In this document: piece by piece, positions 36,879 to 45,010 of the stretch
Position numbering within the stretch: the stretch's first letter is position 1
How the letters are laid out: each line of letters opens with the position of its first letter
Origin: an uncultured Pseudokineococcus sp.
Lineage (GTDB): Bacteria; Actinomycetota; Actinomycetes; Actinomycetales; Quadrisphaeraceae
NCBI RefSeq assembly: GCF_947499845.1
Contig: NZ_CANMPM010000002.1
Span: 1-64,000 of the forward strand
Reading direction: 5' to 3'
Length of the DNA stretch: 64,000 bases
Translations under genes and position numbers: made by a program
Notes under the pieces: model-generated
Databases searched by the model: none
Told to the model about the DNA's origin: nothing
The model's input: only the letters and a program-made list of their open reading frames with translations

Positions 36879-37971
36879 CGTGCGCCCCGTCGACCACCAC
36901 CCCGTCGACCGGCGCCCCCGGGACCGGCGCTCCGGACCGCACCGCCCGCTCGACCTGCGCCCGCTGGACCGGCTGACGTCGATCAAGGTCAAGCTCGGCG
37001 TCCTCGTCGCGGCCTCCTGCGCCGCCGCGTCGTTCGCGACGTGGGTCGGCCTCGCCGTCCTGGAGTGGTGGCCTCGCTACGCCCTCCCGGTCGCCGTCCT
37101 CCTCGCGCTGGGCGTGACCCAGGTCCTCGCCCACGGGATGACCTCGCCGCTGCGGGAGCTCACGGCCGCGGCCCGGGCGATGGCCCGGGGCGACCACGCC
37201 CGGCGCGTGACCGCCACGAGCCGCGACGAGGTCGGCGAGGCGGCCCGCGCCTTCACCCACATGGCGCGCCAGCTCGAGCAGGTGGACGCCGAGCGGCGCG
37301 AGCTCGTCGCCAACGTCAGCCACGAGCTGAGGACGCCCGTCGCCGCGCTGCGGGCCGTGCTCGAGAACGCCGTCGACGGCGTGGCGCCGGCCGGCCCGGA
37401 CGCCCTGCGCCCGGCCCTCGCCCAGGTCGAGCGGCTGGGCGACCTCGTCGACGAGCTGCTCGACCTCTCCCGCGTGGACGCCGGGGCGGTGCCGCTGCAC
37501 CGCGAGCCCGTGCGCCTCGCCGACCTCGTCGGCGCCGCCGTCGACGGCGCGCGCCTCGCCGGGCGCGACGTCACCTACGAGGTGCGCGTCGAGCCGGCCG
37601 ACGCGCAAGTGCTGGCCGACCCGGCGCGCCTGCACCAGGTCGTCGCCAACCTCCTCGACAACGCCGCGCGGCACAGCCCGCCCGGCGGGGTCGTCACCGT
37701 GACCGCGGCGGTCCGCGACGGCGGGGCCCGCCTGTCCGTCCTCGACCAGGGCCCCGGCATCCCGCCGTCCGAGCGCGAGCGGGTCCTCGAGCGCTTCGCG
37801 CGGGGCAGCTCGGCGAGCGCCCGCGACGGGGGCACCGGCCTCGGGCTCGCCATCGCCCGCTGGGCCGTCGAGCTCCACGGCGGCCGGCTCACGGTCGCCG
37901 ACGCGCCCAGGGGGTGCCGGCTCGACGTCGACCTCCCGGCGGCCGCGCCCGCCCGCGGAGGCGCCGCGTGA
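36871..37971 (+). CDS. Sensor histidine kinase
   Basis: This 366-residue membrane kinase has a basic, Pro-rich 35-residue tail and two close membrane segments (about 40-62 and 69-90) with almost no extracellular loop. A HAMP domain (SPLRELTAAARAMARGDHARRV) follows, then HisKA with phospho-His in VANVSHELRTPVAAL, and HATPase_c with NLLDNAARHSP, DQGPGIPPSE and GGTGLGLAIARW. The missing extracellular sensor suggests that it reads a membrane or intracellular cue. It overlaps the regulator by 8 bases and the FAD enzyme by 4 bases, so all three are co-expressed. Confidence 0.92.
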   Translation: MPDVRPVDHHPVDRRPRDRRSGPHRPLDLRPLDRLTSIKVKLGVLVAASCAAASFATWVGLAVLEWWPRYALPVAVLLALGVTQVLAHGMTSPLRELTAAARAMARGDHARRVTATSRDEVGEAARAFTHMARQLEQVDAERRELVANVSHELRTPVAALRAVLENAVDGVAPAGPDALRPALAQVERLGDLVDELLDLSRVDAGAVPLHREPVRLADLVGAAVDGARLAGRDVTYEVRVEPADAQVLADPARLHQVVANLLDNAARHSPPGGVVTVTAAVRDGGARLSVLDQGPGIPPSERERVLERFARGSSASARDGGTGLGLAIARWAVELHGGRLTVADAPRGCRLDVDLPAAAPARGGAA

Positions 37972-39185
37972 GCGCGGCGTCCCCCGACGAACGGGCCGAC
38001 GTCCTCGTCGTCGGCGCCGGGCTCGCGGGCCTCGCCACCGCGACGGGCCTGGCGCGGCGCGGTCACGACGTCGTCCTCGCCGACCGGCGCCCGGCCCTCG
38101 ACGGCGTCGTGCGCACCACCGGCATCTTCGTGCGGCGCACGCTCGACGACTTCCCGCTGCCGCCCGAGCACCTCGGTCCGGCGATCCGCCGCGTCGTCCT
38201 CCACCCGCCCGGCCCGGGGCGCCCGCTCGACCTCGTCAGCGACCGCGACGAGTACCGCGTCGGCGACATGGGCCCGCTCTACCGGGCCTCGGCCCGGGCG
38301 GCGGTCGCGGCGGGCGTGCGCCTCGAGCTCGGCGCGCGCTACGCGGGCCGTGACGGGGGCGCCTGCGTCCTCGAGGGCCGCGAGGGGCGGCGCGCCGTCC
38401 GCGCGCGCTTCCTCGTGGGCGCCGACGGCGCCCGCTCCGCCGTCGCGCGCGACCTCGGGCTGGACCGCAACCGGCACCTGCTCGTCGGGGCCGAGGAGGT
38501 CCGCGCCGTCCCCGACCGCGGGCTGCCGCCGACGTTCCACTGCGTCGTCGACCCCTCGGTGGCGCCGGGCTACCTGGCGTGGGTCGTCGACGACGGCCAC
38601 CACGCGCACGTGGGCGTCGCCGGGTACGCCGACCGCTTCCCCGGGGGGATGCGCCGCAGCCTCGAGCGCTTCAAGCGCTCGCTGCCCGCCCTGCTCGGCG
38701 CGGACGCGGGCGTGTGGACCGAGGACACGTGGGCCGGGGAGGCGCGGGTCGACGAGGCGCCGGGGGCGGTCGAGCGTCGGGGTGGGCCCATCCCGGTGGG
38801 CGGCCTCCTGCGGCGCATCGCGGGCCCGGACGGCCTGCTCGTCGGCGACGCCGCGGGCGCCGTCTCCCCGCTGACCGCCGGGGGCCTGGACCCGTGCCTG
38901 CGCCAGGCGGCGCAGGCGGTCGACGTCCTCGACGCGGCCCTCCGCGGCGAGGGGCCGCAGGCCCTGCACCGCTACGACGGGGCGGCGCTGCGGCGCGCCT
39001 TCCGCGGGCGGATGCTCCTGCGCCACGGGCTCGCGCAGGTCCGCTCCCCCGCCCTCGTGCGCGCCGGCTTCCCGCTGCTGCGGACGCCGCCCGGCCGGGC
39101 CGCCGCCCGGGCCGTCCTCTTCGGCGACCGCTCGTTCCCCGACGCCCCCGCCGAGCGCGCCTCCCCGCCCGGCGCCACATCATAG
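37968..39185 (+). CDS. FAD-dependent oxidoreductase, geranylgeranyl-reductase/monooxygenase-like
   Basis: This 405-residue flavoprotein has an N-terminal Rossmann motif VVGAGLAGLATATGLARRG, a mid-domain RARFLVGADGARSAVARDLGL, and the FAD-phosphate motif GDAAGAVSPLTAGGLDPCLRQ. It resembles para-hydroxybenzoate-hydroxylase-fold proteins, including geranylgeranyl reductases. The substrate is not evident. The GTG start overlaps the kinase stop by 4 bases. Co-transcription with a two-component system suggests that its product or redox state is linked to the envelope signal, but this is inference. Confidence 0.82.
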   Translation: MSAASPDERADVLVVGAGLAGLATATGLARRGHDVVLADRRPALDGVVRTTGIFVRRTLDDFPLPPEHLGPAIRRVVLHPPGPGRPLDLVSDRDEYRVGDMGPLYRASARAAVAAGVRLELGARYAGRDGGACVLEGREGRRAVRARFLVGADGARSAVARDLGLDRNRHLLVGAEEVRAVPDRGLPPTFHCVVDPSVAPGYLAWVVDDGHHAHVGVAGYADRFPGGMRRSLERFKRSLPALLGADAGVWTEDTWAGEARVDEAPGAVERRGGPIPVGGLLRRIAGPDGLLVGDAAGAVSPLTAGGLDPCLRQAAQAVDVLDAALRGEGPQALHRYDGAALRRAFRGRMLLRHGLAQVRSPALVRAGFPLLRTPPGRAAARAVLFGDRSFPDAPAERASPPGATS

Positions 39186-39188
39186 CCT
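39183..39188 (+). promoter_or_regulatory. Putative -10 box for the SGNH hydrolase gene
   Basis: TAGCCT overlaps the stop codon of the FAD enzyme gene (39183-39185) and precedes the next ATG by 37 bases, with GGAGGG between them. The SGNH gene may therefore have its own promoter. Confidence 0.3.
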
Positions 39189-39225
39189 CGCGGACGACGG
39201 CACGGACGAGCTCGGAGGGCGACGC

Positions 39226-40191
39226 ATGGCGGACGGCGGCAGCACGGCGCGGCGGGTCGGCGCGGTCACCGCGGCGTACGCGGCCGGGCTCGTCGCCCTC
39301 GGCGGCGCCGCGGTGGGCGTCGTCCTCGTCGAGGCGCGGCTGGCGCGGCGCTGGGTCGGGCGGCCCTTCGGCTCCGAGGGGCCCGACGCCGACGGCGTCT
39401 ACGGCGCGGGCCCCGGGCGGGTCCTCGTCCTCGGCGTCCTCGGCGACTCGAGCGCGGACGGCCTCGGCGCGCAGACGCCCGCGCAGACCCCGGGCGCCAT
39501 CGTCGCGACGGGCCTCGCCGCCGTGTCCGGGCGGCGCGTGCGGCTCCTCAACCGCGCCGTCGTCGGCGCCGGCTCCGCCGACCTCGACGCGCAGGCCGGC
39601 CGGCTGCTCGACGAGGTGCCCGCGCCGGACGTCGTGCTCGTCATGGTCGGCGCGAACGACGTCACGCACCGCGTCCGGCCGGCCGACGCCGCCCGCCACC
39701 TGTCCCGCGCCGTCGCGCGACTGCGGGCGGCGGGCGCCGAGGTCGTCGTCGGCACCTGCCCAGACCTGGGCGTCGTCGAGCCCGTGGCCCAGCCCTTGCG
39801 AGCCATCGCCCGCCGGTGGGCCCGCGACCTCGCCGCGGCCCAGACCGTCGCCGTCGTCGAGGCGGGCGGCCGGTCCGTCTCGCTGGGAGACCTGCTCGGG
39901 CCCGAGTTCTCCGCGGCTCCGGCGGAGATGTTCAGCGCCGACCGCTTCCACCCCTCCCCCGCGGGCTACGCGCGCGCGGCGGCGGTGCTCCTGCCCGCGG
40001 TCTGCGCCTCGCTGGGGCTGTGGCCCGAGCCGCCGTCGGCGGGGCGGGAGGAGCGCGTCGTCCCCGTCGCCGAGGCCGCGGCGGCCGCCGCGGAGTCGCC
40101 CGGCACCGAGGTCGAGGGCGCGCACCGCGACGGGGCCGCCCGCGGCCCGCTCGGCGCCTGGGCGCGGCTGCGCCGTCGCGCCGACCGCTGA
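39226..40191 (+). CDS. SGNH/GDSL-family hydrolase with membrane anchor
   Basis: This 321-residue protein has one N-terminal membrane segment (about 12-34: VTAAYAAGLVALGGAAVGVVLV) followed by an SGNH esterase domain. Block I is VLGVLGDSSADGLGAQ (nucleophile Ser in GDSS), block III is VMVGANDVTHRV (Asn), and block V is SADRFHPSPAGYA (Asp and His). The C-terminal 60 residues are low-complexity. It probably deacylates an envelope lipid or glycan on the outer face. The ATG at 39226 has GGAGGG at 7 bases. It ends 10-15 bp before array B1. Confidence 0.86.
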   Translation: MADGGSTARRVGAVTAAYAAGLVALGGAAVGVVLVEARLARRWVGRPFGSEGPDADGVYGAGPGRVLVLGVLGDSSADGLGAQTPAQTPGAIVATGLAAVSGRRVRLLNRAVVGAGSADLDAQAGRLLDEVPAPDVVLVMVGANDVTHRVRPADAARHLSRAVARLRAAGAEVVVGTCPDLGVVEPVAQPLRAIARRWARDLAAAQTVAVVEAGGRSVSLGDLLGPEFSAAPAEMFSADRFHPSPAGYARAAAVLLPAVCASLGLWPEPPSAGREERVVPVAEAAAAAAESPGTEVEGAHRDGAARGPLGAWARLRRRADR

Positions 40192-40194
40192 GGG

Positions 40195-40308
40195 CCCCGT
40201 CTCCGCGGAGGTGACGCCTCCTTCATCCCCGAGGAGCCCGTCTCGGCGAAGGTGACGCCTCCTTCACCGCTGAAGGCCCCGTCTCCGCGGAGGTGACGCC
40301 TCCTTCAC
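40195..40308. repeat. Three-copy 41-bp-period array (array B1)
   Basis: GTGACGCCTCCTTCA recurs at 40211, 40252 and 40293, exactly 41 bp apart. Each copy is preceded by CCCGTCTC and GCGGAG or GCGAAG, so about 30 of 41 bases are shared. GAAGG or GGAGG at the left can pair with CCTTC or CCTCC at the right. It lies between the convergent SGNH hydrolase gene and a small minus-strand gene. A related motif forms array B2 at 44.8 kb. Confidence 0.87.
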
Positions 40309-40330
40309 GCCCGAGAGCGCGCCGCGGGCG

Positions 40331-40750
40331 TCAGAGGGCGCGGCGCAGGGCGACGAGGCGGTCGTGCAGGTCGACGACGGCGGCGTCGCCACCGCGCGCG
40401 TCCGCCGCGGCGAGGACGTCGCCCGCGAGGACGGCGAGCTGGTCGCCCAGGGCGTGGGCCCCGAGCTCGGGCACGGCGCGCCGGGGCTCGCCCTCAAGGT
40501 CGGCGCTGGCGTCGGCGAGGTGCTGCAGCACGGGGCGGACGACGTCGACGGGCCGGGCGGCCGCGCCGGAGCCGACCGCCTCGGCGCCCACGGGCCCAGC
40601 GACCGCAGACGTACCGGGCGCAGCCGCACCGCCCTCAGACGCACCGGGGCCCGGCCGCACGAGGCGGCCGGGCCCGAGGGCGGCGATCCGGTCGAGGCAT
40701 CGGCGCAGCTCGCGCCGCGCCTCCTCGACGGGGGTGTCGCCGGTGCTCAC
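40331..40750 (-). CDS. Hypothetical protein (139 aa)
   Basis: This 139-residue protein has helical N-terminal (VEEARRELRRCLDRIAALGPGR) and C-terminal (LQHLADASADLEGEPRRAVPELGAHALGDQLAVLAGDVLAAA) parts. They are joined by an Ala/Gly/Pro-rich linker whose composition suggests disorder. I see no known motif, signal peptide or membrane segment. The GTG at 40748-40750 is the chosen start. It lies 10 bp downstream of the Bax inhibitor-like gene on the same strand and may share its transcript. Confidence 0.6.
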   Translation of the reverse strand: MSTGDTPVEEARRELRRCLDRIAALGPGRLVRPGPGASEGGAAAPGTSAVAGPVGAEAVGSGAAARPVDVVRPVLQHLADASADLEGEPRRAVPELGAHALGDQLAVLAGDVLAAADARGGDAAVVDLHDRLVALRRAL

Positions 40751-40760
40751 GCGGAGCGCG

Positions 40761-41606
40761 TCACTCGCTACCGCGGAGGATGGCGAGCAGGCGCAGCATC
40801 TCGACGTACAGCCAGACGAGCGTCGTCACGAGGCCGAAGGCCGCCTTCCACGCGAACTGCTGCGGGAGGCCGTTCTTGACGCCCTGCTCGATGAAGTCGA
40901 AGTCGAGGATGAGCATGAAGGACGCCAGGCCGACGCCGATGAGGCTGAAGAGCCAGCCGAGCGGGCTCGTGTAGATGCTCGAACCGGTGAAGACGGCGAC
41001 GAGCAGGTTCACGACGACGACGGCCAGGTAGCCCATGACCGCGATGCTCATGAACTTGACGAACTTCGGCGTCGCGCGCACGAGCTTCGTCTTGTACGCG
41101 ACGAGCATCGCCGCGAAGGCGCCGAGGGTGCCGAGGACCGCCGCGGGCACGATGCCCTGCCACAGCGTCTCGTAGACCTGGCTGATGGCCCCCAGGGCGA
41201 TGCCCATGAGCACCGCGTAGGCCATCATCACGCCGGGCCGGATCTTCTTGCTGAGGTTGGCCCAGATCCCGAGCCCGACGGCCACGAGCATCGCCGGGAA
41301 GACGAAGCCGAGGCCCGCGCCGGCCGGCGTGAGGACCCAGGTGGCCGCGGCGGCCACGATCAGGACGCCGAAGAGCGCGCCCGTGCGGACGACGACGTCG
41401 TCGTAGGTCATGCGCCCGCGCTGGGCGGCGCCCGCCGACGGCTGCGCGTACATGTCCTGCAGCTGCTGCGGCGTCATGTCCTGCGTGGAGCCCGAGCCGC
41501 CCCACGTCGGCGCCTGGCCGCGGCCCCGGCGGTCGGTGTCGAAGGTGGCGTAGCCGCCCTGCGAGAACGCCCTGTCGTTCTTGAAGGCGGGGTTGCTGCT
41601 CTGCAT
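40761..41606 (-). CDS. Bax inhibitor-1/YccA-like membrane protein
   Basis: This 281-residue protein has a 95-residue hydrophilic Gln/Gly-rich N-terminus (QSSNPAFKNDRAFSQGGYATFD) and seven membrane segments. It ends with DFDFIEQGVKNGLPQQFAWKAAFGLVTTLVWLYVEMLRLLA, characteristic of the actinobacterial branch of the BI-1/YccA family. The conserved Asp in the last segments is the presumed pH-sensing pair of the family. The physiological role is unknown, and calcium leak activity is reported for a Bacillus homologue. The ATG at 41604-41606 has GAGGAG 4 bases upstream, which rules out the longer upstream frame. Confidence 0.88.
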   Translation of the reverse strand: MQSSNPAFKNDRAFSQGGYATFDTDRRGRGQAPTWGGSGSTQDMTPQQLQDMYAQPSAGAAQRGRMTYDDVVVRTGALFGVLIVAAAATWVLTPAGAGLGFVFPAMLVAVGLGIWANLSKKIRPGVMMAYAVLMGIALGAISQVYETLWQGIVPAAVLGTLGAFAAMLVAYKTKLVRATPKFVKFMSIAVMGYLAVVVVNLLVAVFTGSSIYTSPLGWLFSLIGVGLASFMLILDFDFIEQGVKNGLPQQFAWKAAFGLVTTLVWLYVEMLRLLAILRGSE

Positions 41607-41773
41607 GGGACTCCTCATCCGCGTGCGTGGTGGGCGGTGCTCGAGCCGGGACGGCGGAGCCGTCGTGCTCACCCCGTGCAACGCCGCGGGGCGCCGGGGA
41701 GTTCCACAGGCCGCGCCCAGCCGCCCGGTCGGGCGCACCCGGTGTCCAGCGGGACCCGGGCGCTGCCGGCACG

Positions 41774-41846
41774 CACCCCCGGCGGGACTCGAACCCGCAC
41801 TGCAGCGCTTTTAAGGCGCCTGCCTCTGCCGTTGGGCTACGGGGGC
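41774..41846 (-). tRNA. Class I tRNA with UAA anticodon (unusual)
   Basis: Read on the minus strand, 73 bases fold as a cloverleaf. The acceptor is GCCCCCG with CGGGGGU (ending in a G1-U72 wobble), then UA at 8-9 and a D-arm GCC/GGC with the G18G19 pair. The anticodon stem is GGCGC/GCGCU around loop CUUAAAA, followed by a 5-base variable loop. The T-arm is GCGGG/CCCGC with UUCGAGU. The discriminator is G73 and no CCA is encoded. The anticodon is UAA, which reads UUA (leucine). Leucine tRNAs normally have a long variable arm and A73, and both are missing here. The amino-acid identity is therefore uncertain. The neighbouring genes are a BI-1 protein and an SDR. Confidence 0.8.
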
Positions 41847-41944
41847 CGGTGGGCCGTCCCCGCGCCGCGGCGCGAGCCCCGGGCGACCCCCGGCGCCGAC
41901 CCTAGCCGCGCCCGCCGCGGCGGCCGGGTCGCCGTCGCGCGCCG

Positions 41945-42883
41945 CTACGCCGGGACGGGGAGCTCGTAGACGACCCCGGTGAGCCGCTCGCTCTCGGCCC
42001 ACAGCCGCTGGGCGTCGGCGACGCTCTCCGCCCGGTCGGACCGACCGACGCGGACGGGCGCGCCCCGCATCTCCCCGCGGCCGTCGGGGCCGAGGTAGTC
42101 CCCTCCGTCCACCGCCGGGTCGGTCCCCGCGCGCAGCAGCGGCAGGGCGCCCGCCGCGTCGCTCTGCGCGAAGAGGCGGTTGGCCAGGCCCATGACGGCC
42201 CGGGCCCCCGGCACGCGGACGCCGCTCGTGGCGCCCGCCTGCAGGTTGGTCGCCGACCACCCGGGGTGGCCGGCCACCGCGGTCGCCCGCGCCCCGGACG
42301 CGGCGAGGCGCCGCTGCAGCTCGGCCGTGAAGAGCAGGTTCGCCAGCTTGCTCTGCCCGTAGGCGCCGAACCGCGAGTACGAGCGCTCGCCCATGAGGTC
42401 GTCGAAGTCCATGCGCCCGGACCGGTGGGCCTGGCTGCTCGTGCTGACGACGCGGGCGGCCGGCGCGGCGAGCAGGGCCGGGAGCACCTGGCCCACCAGC
42501 GCGAAGTGCCCGAGGTGGTTGGTGCCCAGCTGCAGCTCGAAGCCGTCGCTCGTCTCCCGGCGCGGCACGGCCATGACGCCCGCGTTGGCGAAGAGGAGGT
42601 CGAGCCGGTCGTCCGTGCGCGAGCGGACGTCCTCGGCCGCCGCGCGCACCGCGGCGAGCGAGCCGAGGTCGACGTCGACGAGCTCGACGGTCGCCAGCGG
42701 CGCCGCACCGCGCACGCGCGCGACCGCCGCCTCGCCGCGCGCCCGGTCGCGCGCGCCCATGAGCACGCGGGCGCCGTGCTGGGCCAGGGCCCGGCACACG
42801 TGCAGCCCGAGGCCGCTGTTGGCGCCGGTGACGAGCGCCGTCCGCCCGCTCAGGTCGGGGATGTCGCGCTCGGTCCAGCCCAT
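41945..42883 (-). CDS. Short-chain dehydrogenase/reductase
   Basis: This 312-residue NAD(P)-dependent SDR resembles retinol-dehydrogenase/WW-domain-oxidoreductase-like proteins. The cofactor motif TALVTGANSGLGLHV (TGxxxGxG), NAG motif LLFANAGVMAVP, catalytic Ser in VVSTSSQAH and YxxxK in YGQSKLANLLF are all present. GTNHLGHFALV is the usual structural segment. The substrate is unknown. ATG start at 42881-42883. It follows the uracil-DNA glycosylase gene on the same strand by 45 bp. Confidence 0.88.
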   Translation of the reverse strand: MGWTERDIPDLSGRTALVTGANSGLGLHVCRALAQHGARVLMGARDRARGEAAVARVRGAAPLATVELVDVDLGSLAAVRAAAEDVRSRTDDRLDLLFANAGVMAVPRRETSDGFELQLGTNHLGHFALVGQVLPALLAAPAARVVSTSSQAHRSGRMDFDDLMGERSYSRFGAYGQSKLANLLFTAELQRRLAASGARATAVAGHPGWSATNLQAGATSGVRVPGARAVMGLANRLFAQSDAAGALPLLRAGTDPAVDGGDYLGPDGRGEMRGAPVRVGRSDRAESVADAQRLWAESERLTGVVYELPVPA

Positions 42884-42928
42884 GGCCGTCCTCCCTCTCG
42901 CCGTGGCGCGCCGGGACCCGGGCGCCGG

Positions 42929-43738
42929 TCAGCCTCCACCCTCGCCGCGGGCCAGGTCCCGCGCGCGCTGGACGACGGCGTCGAGCATCGGCTCGGTGAG
43001 CCGGCCGGTCGCGGTGTTCTGCTGGCTCACGTGGTAGCTGCCGAGGAGCACGACGGGCGCCCCGCCGGGCCGGTCGAGCTCCGCCTCGGCGCCGTGGCCG
43101 AACACCGGCGCCGGGCGCGGCACGCCCCAGCCCCGCCGCCGGGCGAGCCCGAGCGCGGACTGCCAGGCGAAGCCGCCGAGCGCGAGCACGACGGCGAGGT
43201 CGGGCAGCAGGTCGACCTCGCGGTCCAGCCAGGGCGCGCACGTGTCCCGCTCGACCGGCAGCGGGGCGTTGTCGGGCGGCGCGCACCGGACGGCGGCCGC
43301 GACGCGGGCGCCGGGGGCGACGAGGCCGTCGTCGCGCCCGGTGCTCGTCGGCTGGTTGACCAGGCCGGCGCGGTGCAGCGCGGCGAAGATCCAGTCCCCC
43401 GACCGGTCGCCGGTGAAGACGCGCCCGGTGCGGTTGCCGCCGTGGGCGGCGGGCGCGAGGCCGAGGACGAGCAGGCGCGACGCGGGCTCGCCGAAGCCGG
43501 GCACCGGCCGCCCCCAGTACTCATCGTCGCGGTAGGCGCGGCGGCGGGTCCGGGCCACCTCCTCGCGCCAGGCGACGAGCCGCGGGCAGGCACGGCAGTC
43601 GGCGACGCGGGCGTCGAGGTCGGCCACGTCGCGGGCGGCCCGGGCCCGGCGGACGACGCCGGCTGCGGTGGTGGCCGCGGGCGGCCGGCGCGGTGCGCCG
43701 TCGACGGGCGCCGCGCCCGCGGTCGGGCCGGGCGTCAC
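42929..43738 (-). CDS. Uracil-DNA glycosylase, family 5 (UdgB-like)
   Basis: This 269-residue glycosylase removes uracil and other deaminated bases from DNA. Motif A is [22 protein letters not shown], typical of family 5 with Ala in place of the usual catalytic Asp. The second motif is [10 protein letters not shown]. Four cysteines ([26 protein letters not shown]) fit the iron-sulfur cluster site. The GTG at 43736-43738 overlaps the ppx stop by 4 bases. The first 35 residues are a Pro/Ala-rich tail. Family 5 enzymes are common in high-GC actinobacteria. Confidence 0.9.
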   Translation of the reverse strand: MTPGPTAGAAPVDGAPRRPPAATTAAGVVRRARAARDVADLDARVADCRACPRLVAWREEVARTRRRAYRDDEYWGRPVPGFGEPASRLLVLGLAPAAHGGNRTGRVFTGDRSGDWIFAALHRAGLVNQPTSTGRDDGLVAPGARVAAAVRCAPPDNAPLPVERDTCAPWLDREVDLLPDLAVVLALGGFAWQSALGLARRRGWGVPRPAPVFGHGAEAELDRPGGAPVVLLGSYHVSQQNTATGRLTEPMLDAVVQRARDLARGEGGG

Positions 43739-44721
43739 GCGAGGGACAGGGCGATGCCGTCGAGGATGTCGTGCTCGCTCGTGACGACGGAGCGCACGTC
43801 CGCGACGTCGGCGACCCGCTCGACGACCCGCGCCCACACGAGCGCCCCGGCGCCGATGACGTCGACGCGGCCGGGGTGCATGTAGGGCAGCGCGGCGCGC
43901 TGGTCCCGGCTCATGGCGAGCAGCTCCTCGCAGGCCGCGAGGACCTCGGGCACCGGCAGCACCGCGCCGTGGAGGCGCTCGGGGTCGTAGCGCGGCAGGC
44001 GCAGGGCGTGGGCGGTGACGGTCGTGACGGTGCCGGCGACGCCCACGAGCGCCCCCGCGGCCTCGAGCGGCACCGCCGCGGCGACGCGGTCGAGGGCGGC
44101 GTCGACGTCGGCGCGCGCCGCCGCCACCTGCTCGGCGGTCGGCGGGTCGTCGTGCAGGTGGCGCTCGGTCATCCGGACGCAGCCGACGTCGACCGACAGG
44201 GCCGCCGGCGCCGCGCCCGCCGCGGTCGCGTCGGGGTCGCCGAGGACGACCTCCGTCGAGCCGCCGCCCAGGTCGACGACGCAGTACGGCGAGGCGAGCG
44301 TGACGCCGTCCGGCCCCCGCGGCGGCACGCCCGTGGCCGCCCCGCGGAAGGACAGCGCGGCCTCCTCCGCGCCCGGGACGACCTCGGGCTCGACGCCCAG
44401 GGCCTCGCGGACGCCGTCGACGAACACCTGGGCGTTGGACGCGTCCCGGCTGGCGGACGTCGCGACGAAGCGGGTGCGCTCGGCGCCCAGCTCGCGCACG
44501 AGCGCGGCGTAGTCCCGGGTCGCCGCGAGGGTGCGCTCGAGCGCGGCGTCGGACAGCCGCCCCATCGCGTCGACGCCCTCGCCGAGACGGACCACGCGCA
44601 TCTCGCGGTGGACGTCGACGAGCGGCTGCCCCGCGACCGTCGCCTCCCCCGGGGCCGGGAGGTCGGCGACGAGGAGCCGGATGGAGTTGGTGCCGCAGTC
44701 GATGGCCGCCACGCGCGTCAT
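43735..44721 (-). CDS. ppx: Ppx/GppA family exopolyphosphatase
   Basis: This 328-residue protein has the ASKHA fold. Phosphate-1 motif [17 protein letters not shown] is at the N-terminus, with [27 protein letters not shown], phosphate-2 motif [17 protein letters not shown] and a later [12 protein letters not shown]. It lacks the C-terminal HD domain of long Ppx proteins, like the mycobacterial short forms. It may hydrolyse polyphosphate or pppGpp. The ATG at 44719-44721 is chosen; a GTG nine bases upstream is possible. Its position after DUF501 in the eno-ftsB cluster is conserved, although here a phytoene-dehydrogenase-like gene is interposed. Confidence 0.88.
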   Translation of the reverse strand: MTRVAAIDCGTNSIRLLVADLPAPGEATVAGQPLVDVHREMRVVRLGEGVDAMGRLSDAALERTLAATRDYAALVRELGAERTRFVATSASRDASNAQVFVDGVREALGVEPEVVPGAEEAALSFRGAATGVPPRGPDGVTLASPYCVVDLGGGSTEVVLGDPDATAAGAAPAALSVDVGCVRMTERHLHDDPPTAEQVAAARADVDAALDRVAAAVPLEAAGALVGVAGTVTTVTAHALRLPRYDPERLHGAVLPVPEVLAACEELLAMSRDQRAALPYMHPGRVDVIGAGALVWARVVERVADVADVRSVVTSEHDILDGIALSLA

Positions 44722-44776
44722 GGCGCCCACCCTGGCAGCCCCCGGCGCCCGCCCGCGCGCTGCCGTCCGGGCGGTG

Positions 44777-44955
44777 GAGGTGACACCCCCTCCACCCGGT
44801 GCCCGCTCTCGACGTGAAGCAGACGCCTCCTTCACCCCCCAGCCCCCTCCCCGCGCGAAGGTGACGCCCCCTTCACCCCTCAGGCCCCTCCCCGCGCGAA
44901 GGTGACGCCCCCTTCACCCCCCAGGCGCCTCCGCCGGTCAAGGGGGCGTCACCTT
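44777..44955. repeat. Five-copy 39-41-bp-period array (array B2)
   Basis: Five copies of a motif like GAAGGTGACGCCCCCTTC have centres near 44785, 44825, 44866, 44907 and 44948. The fifth is inverted (AAGGGGGCGTCACCTT). Copies three and four share almost the whole 41-base unit, including CAGGCCCCTCCCCGCGC-like filler. The motif is close to that of array B1 at 40.2 kb. It lies in the 289-bp divergent region between ppx and the phytoene-dehydrogenase-like gene. Nothing else is recognisable there. Confidence 0.87.
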
Positions 44956-45010
44956 CACCGGGGGTCCGGCGACCGGGCGAAGGGCCGCACCGGGTGGCAC
45001 GCTCGGACGG

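Noticed and set aside
41774-41846. tRNA-Lys(UUU) or a shifted anticodon
   Set aside because: The minus-strand loop reads CUUAAAA between paired GGCGC and GCGCU. Shifting the loop by one base breaks the stem, so UUU cannot be placed at positions 34-36.
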